From Dyella silvae (GTDB lineage: Bacteria > Pseudomonadota > Gammaproteobacteria > Xanthomonadales > Rhodanobacteraceae), in assembly GCF_026421305.1 (NCBI RefSeq), contig NZ_JAPJBQ010000004.1:1-64000 (forward strand): DNA of 64,000 nt, written 5' to 3'. A program made the translations under genes and the position numbers. Positions 35,295 to 42,075 of this stretch are shown here, one piece after another. A model generated the notes under the pieces. It saw only the letters and a list, made by a program, of their open reading frames with translations. It was not told the DNA's origin and did not search any database. How positions within the stretch are numbered: the first letter of the stretch is position 1; each line of letters opens with the position of its first letter.

Positions 35295-35789
35295 TTCGAA
35301 AGCTCCTCCCCGGAACAGTGGAACGTTGTGTTCGTCGTGGCATCGATTCAGTCGCGATGACGCGCTGATCTGCGTTGTGTCGTTATGGATACGGCGGCCA
35401 CCCCTGGCCACAGCTCGCAATGCGCAGTCCCTGTCGCTGTGGGGCGCATCCTAGCGCATATTTTCCTATTTGTCCTACCATAGTACGATAGGTCAAGAGT
35501 GACGGATGGGCCGGGGCGGCCACGTGCTTCGCTGTAGCGCGACGGGCGGGCGCTGTTTTGGCTGCGCCGCACCATCCGCGCTGCGATGGATGGCGCCGGA
35601 TCGGAAGGCCGGCCGCAGGAGGCGCGAGTTATCAGCGCATCGAGAAGCGCGGCTCAAACGTTGCTCGATGACTTTGTATGATAAATTCCGGCAAACGCTG
35701 CGACGCAACATGCAGCAGCGTTTGAATCATGTGGCAACACGCGAGACACGCAACGCACGCGTGGCCTACGCTGCGGAGAAAAGCACACC
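35295..35789. promoter_or_regulatory. Divergent control region between TonB receptor and dgoR
   Basis: About 495 bases between the receptor (minus) and the GntR gene (plus). It holds the motif ATAGTACGAT...GGTCA at 35480-35495, also found upstream of the GH42 gene (42031-42049). A TTGACC box is on the minus strand at about 35491-35496, and TTGTATGAT lies upstream of dgoR near 35674-35682. The rest contains no recognisable gene. Confidence 0.5.
35478..35495. promoter_or_regulatory. Candidate DgoR operator upstream of the TonB receptor
   Basis: CCATAGTACGATAGGTCA matches the sequence upstream of the dgo operon at ATAGTA(C/G)(G/T)AT with a following (G)GTCA/TGACA. On the minus strand CTAT..ATAG ends of the wider block form an imperfect dyad. 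Binding by the adjacent FadR-family regulator is inferred. Confidence 0.45.
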
Positions 35790-36509
35790 ATGAAAGCGAC
35801 GGATGCACGCAGTCTGCACGGCCAGGTAGTCCGTGAACTGGGCACAAGGATTGTTGCCGGCGACCTCAAGCCCGGCGATGTGTTGCCGCGCGAGGACGCC
35901 CTTGCCGAAAGCATGCAGGTCAGCCGCAATGCGCTGCGAGAGGCGCTGAAAGTGCTTTCCGCCAAGGGCCTGATCGAGGCCCGACCGAAAACCGGTACCC
36001 GCATCCGCCCCAAGGAAGCCTGGAACCAGCTCGACGCCGACGTGCTCTCCTGGCGCTGTGCATCCATGCCCACCGACGATTTCATCGAGAAGCTCGTGGA
36101 GATGCGCGAAATCATCGAGCCGGCTGCCGCTGCTGCGGCAGCGCGCAAGCGTACCGCCGCGCAACTGGCCAGCATCGATACAGCCTACCGCCAGATGGAA
36201 GCCGCGAAGGACACCGGCGAATGGGCGGTCGCAGACCTCAGCTTCCACAATGCCGTGCTTCAGGCCACCGGCAACGAAATGATGAGTTCGCTGTTCTCGG
36301 TGATCGAGAGCGTGCTGGGCATGTTCTTCGTGCTGTCGGCGCAGACGGTAAGCGACTTCAAGTACTCGCTGCCGCATCACCACAAAGTGCTGGAAGCCAT
36401 CCGCCGCAATCAGCCGGAAGTGGCGCGCAAGGCCATGCAGGCGATGATCGGCGACTCGCGCGGCAACCTCGAAAAGCGCCGCAAGAAAGGCACCAAGAAG
36501 ACGCACTGA
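35790..36509 (+). CDS. dgoR: FadR/GntR family regulator, DgoR-like
   Basis: A 239-residue regulator. The winged helix-turn-helix is at residues ~9-70 (VVRELGTRIVAGDLKPGDVLPREDALAESMQVSRNALREALKVLSAKGLIEARPKTGTRI). An FCD helical ligand domain with metal-site residues follows (FHNAVLQATGN; HHHKVLEAI). The sequence around SRNALREALKVLSAKGLIEARPKTGTR is typical of D-galactonate repressors. It lies divergent to the TonB receptor and about 6 kb from the dgo operon. It should repress the operon and the receptor until galactonate or a derivative binds. Confidence 0.88.
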   Translation: MKATDARSLHGQVVRELGTRIVAGDLKPGDVLPREDALAESMQVSRNALREALKVLSAKGLIEARPKTGTRIRPKEAWNQLDADVLSWRCASMPTDDFIEKLVEMREIIEPAAAAAAARKRTAAQLASIDTAYRQMEAAKDTGEWAVADLSFHNAVLQATGNEMMSSLFSVIESVLGMFFVLSAQTVSDFKYSLPHHHKVLEAIRRNQPEVARKAMQAMIGDSRGNLEKRRKKGTKKTH

Positions 36510-36520
36510 ATCCGCTAATG

Positions 36521-36545
36521 GTCGGCAGTGGATATCTCTGCCGAC
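36521..36545. terminator. Hairpin between convergent dgoR and lysR-type genes
   Basis: Stem GTCGGCAG (36521-36528) pairs with CTGCCGAC (36538-36545), between two converging stop codons. No U-run. A bidirectional terminator is inferred. Confidence 0.5.
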
Positions 36546-36555
36546 TCAACGCTGG

Positions 36556-37437
36556 TCACGAGAGTCGCAGCGCGTCCACTAGCGCAGACAGCGCAGAAGG
36601 CTGATGCTGCCGACTGGGGTAATACAAAAAGAAGCCGGGAATCGGCGGCGTCCAATCCTCCAGAACACGGATAAGCCGCCGCTTGGCGATGTCCTCCGCA
36701 ACCTGCTCTTCATAGACGAAACCGAGGCCCGCTCCAGCGAGCGCCGCCTGAATGACCAAGTGCGTGTCGTCGATGATGAGCGGGCCGCTCACGCCGATCG
36801 TGACTGACTTTCGCCCGCGCTCGAACTCCCATCGATAGGGACCGCTCGGAAGGCGCAGTGTTATGCATCGATGATCACTGAGGTCCGCCGGCTTCTGCGG
36901 AATCTTTCGTGACGAAAAATAGCCAGGCGACCCCACTACCGCCAGTCGCAACTCCGGCGTAACGCGCACGGCGATCATGTCCTTCTGAATGTACTCGCCG
37001 AGCTGAATACCGACATCGAACTCGCCCGCAACGAGGTCCACGGGGCCAGTAACGGTGACAACGTCGAGAACGATGTCGGGATAGGCCTCGGCGAATGCCT
37101 TGAGCCGTGGCAGCAACACCATCACCGCAGCCGAGCGTGACATTACAACTCGAAGGCGTCCCGCCGGGCGGCGGCGGATGTTTCGCGCTTTGTCCAGGGC
37201 CTGAGCTATCTGCTCAAGCGCCGGAGCCAAATCTTTCAACAGGGCGGCCCCTGCCGCGGTTGGCGCGACGCTCTTTGTAGTTCGGGCGAGAAGATGCAGC
37301 TCGAGCCGCTCTTCGAGCCCGCGAATCGTGTGGCTCAGCGCAGACTGCGAGACGCCTAGCTTTGCCGCAGCTCGAGTGAAGCTTCGTTCTCGCGCAACCA
37401 TCGCGAACGTAGCGAGTTCGTTGAGTTCGTTTCTCAT
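36556..37437 (-). CDS. LysR family transcriptional regulator
   Basis: A 293-residue regulator. The N-terminal winged helix-turn-helix (LNELATFAMVARERSFTRAAAKLGVSQSALSHTIRGLEERL) is followed by a two-lobed inducer-binding domain (RLRVVMSRSAAVMVLLPRLKAFAEAYPDIVLDV). It is divergent from the NTF2-like gene at 37600 with a ~160-base gap that should contain its binding sites. The usual target of such an arrangement is the divergent gene. Its effector is unknown. Confidence 0.94.
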   Translation of the reverse strand: MRNELNELATFAMVARERSFTRAAAKLGVSQSALSHTIRGLEERLELHLLARTTKSVAPTAAGAALLKDLAPALEQIAQALDKARNIRRRPAGRLRVVMSRSAAVMVLLPRLKAFAEAYPDIVLDVVTVTGPVDLVAGEFDVGIQLGEYIQKDMIAVRVTPELRLAVVGSPGYFSSRKIPQKPADLSDHRCITLRLPSGPYRWEFERGRKSVTIGVSGPLIIDDTHLVIQAALAGAGLGFVYEEQVAEDIAKRRLIRVLEDWTPPIPGFFLYYPSRQHQPSALSALVDALRLS

Positions 37438-37599
37438 AATTCATGAATATCGCTCATGACACCATCCATCGCAACAGGACTAGTCTCATAAGCGCCCCCG
37501 CCCTACGCTTGCTCAGCAACGTAACGCCAAGACCTTCGGTCGATGCACACATGCCGGGCCGCATGAAGCGACTCAGTGCACCCCACTTCGAGGACAGCT

Positions 37600-37968
37600 A
37601 TGAATTCGGATGTTTCCGCTTTGCAATCGCTCGCTCATACCTATTTCGATGCCGCCTACGAAATGGACGCGGAGAAATTTGCATCCCTGTTTGATCCATC
37701 GAGTTTCGTGACAAAAATCGGCGAAGACGGCAACGTGAGCGTGACGCCGATTGCGACGTGGCTAGCCGCCGTGCGCCACATGAAAGCTCCAAAACAACAG
37801 GGCTTCGAGCGCGACGATCAGATCCTGTCGATAGATGTTGAGAAGGATCTCGCGGTCCTGAAGGTGAAACTGCAGGTCCCGCCGCGCGTCTTCACGGACA
37901 TGCTGTCGTGCCTGAACGTTCATGGCACCTGGAAGATCGTCCAGAAAGTGGCGACTTCGAACGCGTAA
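37600..37968 (+). CDS. NTF2-like (lumazine-binding-type) protein
   Basis: A 122-residue protein with a start at the ATG at 37600 behind CGAGGACAGCT. The pattern YFDAAYEMDAEKFASLFDPSSFVTKIGEDGNVSVTPIATWLAAV and the ending LSCLNVHGTWKIVQKV are those of the SnoaL/NTF2-like fold with a small cavity. Members range from ketosteroid isomerase-like enzymes to non-catalytic ligand binders. It is divergent to the LysR gene and probably regulated by it. Confidence 0.8.
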   Translation: MNSDVSALQSLAHTYFDAAYEMDAEKFASLFDPSSFVTKIGEDGNVSVTPIATWLAAVRHMKAPKQQGFERDDQILSIDVEKDLAVLKVKLQVPPRVFTDMLSCLNVHGTWKIVQKVATSNA

Positions 37969-38008
37969 CACCGGCGAACTCGAGTTGCGCACTTACGGCT
38001 TTATGCAG

Positions 38009-38033
38009 TATCCGCTCCGGGTCGGAAGCGGCC
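38009..38033. repeat. Copy of the CCGCT..GGGTCGGAAGCGG palindrome
   Basis: TATCCGCTCCGGGTCGGAAGCGGCC lies between the NTF2-like and aqpS stops. It matches the family seen at 60695-60718 and 61134-61157, except at its ends. The same palindrome borders single accessory genes there. Confidence 0.7.
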
Positions 38034-38043
38034 ATCTCGAAGA

Positions 38044-38748
38044 TTAGCGAGAAATGGTAGTGACGGACGACGCGGCAGCTGATTGGCGACGCTTGTCATT
38101 GCCTTGCAGGCTATAGGCCACGACACATCCCAGGGCAGCACCCGTGATCTGCGCCAACACAAAGGCAAGGACATCTTGAGGACGTATGCCAGCAAACGTC
38201 TGGGTCAGCGATCGCGCCAGTGTCACCGCCGGATTTGCAAACGAGGTACTCGCCGTGAACCAGTAGGCAGCGAATATGTAGGCAGCCACCAAAACAGGCA
38301 CTGCAGTGGGCCGATGGACTCGCCCGAGCAGGATGGTGAGTAGTAGTCCGAAGGTCGCCACACCCTCGCTGATCCAAAGCGGCATGCCCGTCCTGACGTG
38401 CGTGCCGACCTGCACCAACGGCATGCCAAACATCGCATGAGCGAGCATTACGCCAGCTATCGCTGCAACGCATTGTGCGGCGATATAGCTCAGCATTTCG
38501 CTGTTGGTCAGTTCACCTTGACTGCGCATCACCAGCGTGACGACGGGATTGAAGTGTGCGCCGGAGATGGGGCCTAGCAACAGGATGAGAACGTAGAGCC
38601 CGCCAGCGGTCGCCGCGGCATTGGCAAGCAGAGCAATGGCGTCATTCCCGGCCGCGAGCTTCGTACCCATGATGCCGGAGCCGACGACAACCGCCAGAAG
38701 CAGCCCCGTTCCGATGAACTCGGCGAGCAATTTTTGCCACAGACGCAT
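38044..38748 (-). CDS. aqpS: Aquaglyceroporin-type arsenite channel (MIP family)
   Basis: A 234-residue protein with six membrane helices and both half-helix motifs: HFNPVVT in the first (NPV instead of NPA) and SFANPAVT in the second. It is translated from the ATG at 38748, one base overlapping the arsC stop. In arsR-arsC-aqpS operons such channels let arsenite, produced by reduction of arsenate, leave the cell down its gradient; the position here fits this role. No arsB or acr3 pump is in the window. It could also be a glycerol facilitator, but context favours arsenic. Confidence 0.9.
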   Translation of the reverse strand: MRLWQKLLAEFIGTGLLLAVVVGSGIMGTKLAAGNDAIALLANAAATAGGLYVLILLLGPISGAHFNPVVTLVMRSQGELTNSEMLSYIAAQCVAAIAGVMLAHAMFGMPLVQVGTHVRTGMPLWISEGVATFGLLLTILLGRVHRPTAVPVLVAAYIFAAYWFTASTSFANPAVTLARSLTQTFAGIRPQDVLAFVLAQITGAALGCVVAYSLQGNDKRRQSAAASSVTTISR

Positions 38749-39131
38749 CACAGCCTCGCCAACAGGTCACGAACGCGCGCAGCGATGTCGTCTCGAACGC
38801 CTCGGTAGGCGTCATCTTCCATGTGCTTGGGGTCGGGTAACGCCCAGTCCTCGCGAAGTCTCGCCGGGACCCATGGACAGTTATCGCCACACCCCATAGT
38901 CACGACGGCATCGAATTCACCTTGCACGTCATCGAGTGACTTGGAGGCATGCCCGCTGAGGTCGTACCCCACCTCAGCCATGAACTTTATGGCTTTCGGA
39001 TTGATGAGGCCCGATGGACGCGAGCCGGCGCTGAGCGCCTCGATGCTATCCCCGCCATACAGGTGAGCGAATGCTTCTGCCATTTGGCTTCGGTTTGAGT
39101 TTTCGACGCAAACAAACAAAACACGCTTCAC
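38748..39131 (-). CDS. arsC: Thioredoxin-linked arsenate reductase
   Basis: A 127-residue low-molecular-weight-phosphatase-like reductase. GTG start at 39131 with GAAAGGAG upstream; the GTGA overlap with the arsR stop couples the two. The P-loop is VCVENSNRSQMAE (Cys-x5-Arg), and TMGCGDNCPWVP holds the second and third redox cysteines. LPDPKHMEDDAYRGVRDDI supplies the catalytic Asp (DP). It reduces arsenate to arsenite using thioredoxin. Middle gene of the arsR-arsC-aqpS operon. Confidence 0.93.
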   Translation of the reverse strand: MKRVLFVCVENSNRSQMAEAFAHLYGGDSIEALSAGSRPSGLINPKAIKFMAEVGYDLSGHASKSLDDVQGEFDAVVTMGCGDNCPWVPARLREDWALPDPKHMEDDAYRGVRDDIAARVRDLLARL

Positions 39132-39490
39132 CTGGAAGCTCCTTTCGCCGCGGATTTTTTCGATGGAGCGCAGAGGCTGGCCGGCTCGCAGCACAGGCTA
39201 TTGGACGCACCCGCGCAGCAGTTCTCGGTGAGAAATCCAAGCAACGCATTCATCTGCTCGTAGTTGGCCCGGCATTGAATCACCCGCCCCTGGCGTTCGT
39301 CGCTCACCAGGCCCGCCCTTCGCAGGATGTGCAGATGATTGGTGAGCGTGGCACCGGGCAAGCCGGCGGCCTCGGCCAGCTCACCGACCGCCATGCCTTC
39401 CTCGCCTGCCTGCACCAGCAGGCGATAGAGATTCAGGCGATGCTCCTGAGCCAAGGCGTTGAGACAGGCAAGTGCGTCAATGGATTCCAT
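39128..39490 (-). CDS. arsR: ArsR-type metalloregulator
   Basis: A 120-residue winged-helix repressor from the ATG at 39490 (MESIDALACL). The core ALAQEHRLNLYRLLVQAGEEGMAVGELAEAAGLPGATLTNHLHILRRAGLVSDERQGRVI is that of ArsR/SmtB. No CxC in the alpha-3 helix is present; the arsenite site is probably the Cys cluster at the C terminus (CCAGASNSLCCEPASLC). The start codon lies inside a long palindrome that is probably its own operator, so the message may have almost no leader. It represses arsC-aqpS. Confidence 0.92.
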   Translation of the reverse strand: MESIDALACLNALAQEHRLNLYRLLVQAGEEGMAVGELAEAAGLPGATLTNHLHILRRAGLVSDERQGRVIQCRANYEQMNALLGFLTENCCAGASNSLCCEPASLCAPSKKSAAKGASR

Positions 39491-39518
39491 ATTTCCAGAA
39501 TCATGGAAATATGGAATC
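39483..39518. promoter_or_regulatory. ArsR operator overlapping the arsR start
   Basis: Perfect inverted repeat with 14-bp arms, GATTCCATATTTCC (39483-39496) and GGAAATATGGAATC (39505-39518), spacer 8. The arsR ATG (39488-39490) lies in the left arm. On the minus strand a TTGACT box lies just upstream of the palindrome (about 39519-39526), so RNA polymerase and repressor would compete directly. Confidence 0.8.
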
Positions 39519-39650
39519 AAGTCAAGTCGACAAACTGGGACGCCAAGAGGCAGAGGGGCCTGACAGCATCGGACCGCCCGCCCCAGGCCAACACCTGCGG
39601 GGTGTTCATCGCTTGCCAGAATCGATGTTCAGCCTGACCGGCATCCGCCG

Positions 39651-40982
39651 TCAGATGCCGCGCATGACCTCGTCCAGCTTGCCGAGGAACTCCTCGGCAT
39701 TAGCCTGACTGAACACGATGGGCGGCTTGATCTTGAGCACGTTGTCGTCCGGCCCATCGGTGGACAGCAGCACGTGGCGCGCCTTCATCGCTTCCACCAC
39801 GGCGCGGGCACGCGGCGCATCCGGCGTTTTGGCGCCTCTGTCGCGCACAAACTCGGCACCGATAAACAGGCCCTGCCCTCGCACGTCGCCGATCACTTCG
39901 TAGCGCTGTTGCAGCTCGTGCAAACCGTCCATCAGAAACTGGCCGATGCGCAGGGCGTTGTCTTGCAGCTTTTCATCGGCGATCACATCCAGTACCGCCA
40001 GTGCGATGGCGCACGACACCGGATTACCGGCAAACGTGTTGAAGTACTCCATGCCCGAAACGAAGCTGGCGGCGATCTCAGGCGTGGTCACCACGGCACC
40101 CATGGGGTGGCCGTTACCGATCGGTTTGCCCAGCGTCACGATGTCGGGCACGACGCCTTGGCACTCGAAAGCCCAGAAGTGATCGCCGGCCCGGCCGAAG
40201 CCCACCTGCACTTCATCGGCCAGGCACACACCGCCCGCCGCCCGAATCGTGGCGTAGGCTTCGGCCAGATAACCTGGCGGCGGCACAATTTGCCCGCCAC
40301 ATCCCAGCAGCGATTCCGCGTAGAACGCCGCCGGAGCCATGCCATATTCGCGCAGCTCGCCGATGGCCGACGCGGCCAACTGACCATATTTGTAGCCAGC
40401 GTCTGGCGAATGGCCAAACAAGCCGCGATACGTATCGGGCATGGGCACCACGCTCACCTGAGTGCTTTGCCCCGCACCGCCCTTGCCGTTGAACTTGTAC
40501 GGACTCAGCTCGATCATCGAAGGCGAGTGCCCGTGATAGGCATGGTCCACCACGATGACGCCAGCAGCACGTGTATGAGCGCGCGCCAGCCGGAGCGCCA
40601 GATCGTTGGCCTCGGTACCCGAATTGGTGAGAAACACCACTGACAGCGACTTGGGCAGCGTCGCAGTAAGCCTCAGCGCGTACTCGACGATGTTGTCGTG
40701 CAGATAGCGGGTATTGGTATTGAGCTTTGCCATCTGCGCCTGACCCGCGGCGACGACGCGCGGATGGCAGTGGCCCACGTGGCAGACGTTATTGACCATA
40801 TCCAGGTAGGCCTGGCCTTGCTGGTCGTATAACCAGATACCTTCGCCGCGCACGATCTTCAGTGGCTCTTTATAGGCCACGCTGAGTGTGGGGTTCAGGT
40901 GCGCTTTGCGCAGCCGGAGAATTTCGTCGTTGCCCCGCTCAGGCACCGCGTGGACGGACGAGTGGTTGGCGGTATCAATCAT
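39651..40982 (-). CDS. Class-III aminotransferase-fold phospho-lyase or transaminase
   Basis: A 443-residue PLP enzyme. [18 protein letters not shown] binds the PLP phosphate, DHAYHGHS stacks on the ring, [20 protein letters not shown] has the Asp, and [16 protein letters not shown] carries the Schiff-base Lys. The start at 40982 overlaps the kinase stop by 8 bases. The family (AGXT2-like) includes ethanolamine-phosphate and 5-phosphohydroxylysine phospho-lyases. Pairing with an APH-type kinase strongly points to an amino-alcohol degradation pair and not to an ordinary transaminase. Subtle substrate assignment is not possible here. Confidence 0.88.
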   Translation of the reverse strand: MIDTANHSSVHAVPERGNDEILRLRKAHLNPTLSVAYKEPLKIVRGEGIWLYDQQGQAYLDMVNNVCHVGHCHPRVVAAGQAQMAKLNTNTRYLHDNIVEYALRLTATLPKSLSVVFLTNSGTEANDLALRLARAHTRAAGVIVVDHAYHGHSPSMIELSPYKFNGKGGAGQSTQVSVVPMPDTYRGLFGHSPDAGYKYGQLAASAIGELREYGMAPAAFYAESLLGCGGQIVPPPGYLAEAYATIRAAGGVCLADEVQVGFGRAGDHFWAFECQGVVPDIVTLGKPIGNGHPMGAVVTTPEIAASFVSGMEYFNTFAGNPVSCAIALAVLDVIADEKLQDNALRIGQFLMDGLHELQQRYEVIGDVRGQGLFIGAEFVRDRGAKTPDAPRARAVVEAMKARHVLLSTDGPDDNVLKIKPPIVFSQANAEEFLGKLDEVMRGI

Positions 40983-41994
40983 GGCTCGATTCCAAAAAGG
41001 GCCGCACGATGGCGTCGCGATCGACGCCGGCCAGCTGCCTAAGCAGTTGCCGCACGCCTTGCTGAGAGACAAGAACGAAGGGATTGTCAGGCTGCTCCCG
41101 ATGTGACCGCGTGGCCATCAGGATGCTATGGCACAGGCGCGCCAGAATGAACGCATGCAGTTGTTGCAGCTCGGCCCGCAACAAAGGGTATTGAGCGACA
41201 TAGCCACCAACGATGCGCTGTGCACAGGCAACGGGGTCGGTCTCGTGCTGCATCGCGTACGTGCAGGCGATGGCAAGATCGGCCAGGCGGAAGCTGGTGC
41301 ACATGTCGCCGAAGTCGATGACCGCGCTGACGCGCTTCGCATCGCCATCACCGGCAACGATCACATTCAGATCGTTGGCGTCGTTATGGAGCACGGTAAC
41401 CGGCAACTCGGCACGCCATTGCGGCAACGCTGCGCAGAACGTGCCCGCCCACGTCTCGACGAGGCCGCGCAAAGCAACGTCGTCTATGTGCCTCGCCTCG
41501 CTCATCAAGCTCGGCAGGTGCATCAGATTCCAGTCGTGCTGACGGTTGGCGGCCGGGTGATGGAAGTCCCTCAGCCCGCGCGTGAGACAGCCCACCGCAC
41601 GCCCGAGACTCTCGTGCAGCGCACCTCGCTCCATCGGCGGCACCGTCCCCACCGCCTCAGCGTAGGTCTTGCCGGGTACATAACTCAGTACGCGCACCAG
41701 ACAGGACTGCCCCGCCACCGGCAAGGCCAGCAGATGCTCACCCTCCCGAGACAGCTGCACTCTGGGCACGCCCAGCGATGGTTCCCGCTCGGCCAACGCC
41801 ATCATGGCGTGGTTCTCCAGCTCGATATCCGGGCGCGACCATGAGGGATGCGCCACCTTCAGTACGTAGCAGACATTGTCGACGCGAATGCGGAAGTTCT
41901 GGTCCGCGTAGGATGGCAACGGGCTGATCTCGCCATGGATTTGCCAATGGCGTTTTGCCAGTTCCAATGCCGCGTCCGGGGTCAATAGATCCAT
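40975..41994 (-). CDS. APH-type small-molecule kinase (hydroxylysine/homoserine kinase-like)
   Basis: A 339-residue kinase of the aminoglycoside/choline phosphotransferase fold. It has the catalytic loop LHNDANDLNVIV (HxDxxxxN), the metal-binding VIDFGDM, and a C-terminal lobe with FILARLCHSILMA. It starts at the ATG at 41994 and overlaps the phospho-lyase gene behind it. In vertebrates hydroxylysine kinase acts before 5-phosphohydroxylysine phospho-lyase; this pair has the same two folds in the same order. Expected: phosphorylation of an amino alcohol, then elimination of phosphate and ammonia. Confidence 0.85.
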   Translation of the reverse strand: MDLLTPDAALELAKRHWQIHGEISPLPSYADQNFRIRVDNVCYVLKVAHPSWSRPDIELENHAMMALAEREPSLGVPRVQLSREGEHLLALPVAGQSCLVRVLSYVPGKTYAEAVGTVPPMERGALHESLGRAVGCLTRGLRDFHHPAANRQHDWNLMHLPSLMSEARHIDDVALRGLVETWAGTFCAALPQWRAELPVTVLHNDANDLNVIVAGDGDAKRVSAVIDFGDMCTSFRLADLAIACTYAMQHETDPVACAQRIVGGYVAQYPLLRAELQQLHAFILARLCHSILMATRSHREQPDNPFVLVSQQGVRQLLRQLAGVDRDAIVRPFLESSHD

Positions 41995-42016
41995 GGGCGA
42001 ACTCGTGTACCAGAGA

Positions 42017-42049
42017 TTGCAGCTGACCTAATAGTAGTATAATTTGACA
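42017..42049 (+). promoter_or_regulatory. Promoter and candidate DgoR operator of the dgo operon
   Basis: A consensus -10 TATAAT is at 42038-42043, with a weak -35 (TTGCAG, 42017-42022) at 15 bases. Overlapping it are ATAGTAGTAT (42031-42040) and CTAAT..ATTAG ends, resembling the sequence upstream of the TonB receptor. A repressor bound here would cover the -10. Confidence 0.6.
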
Positions 42050-42075
42050 ATTAGATCTGGCTAACGGAAGCCCCT

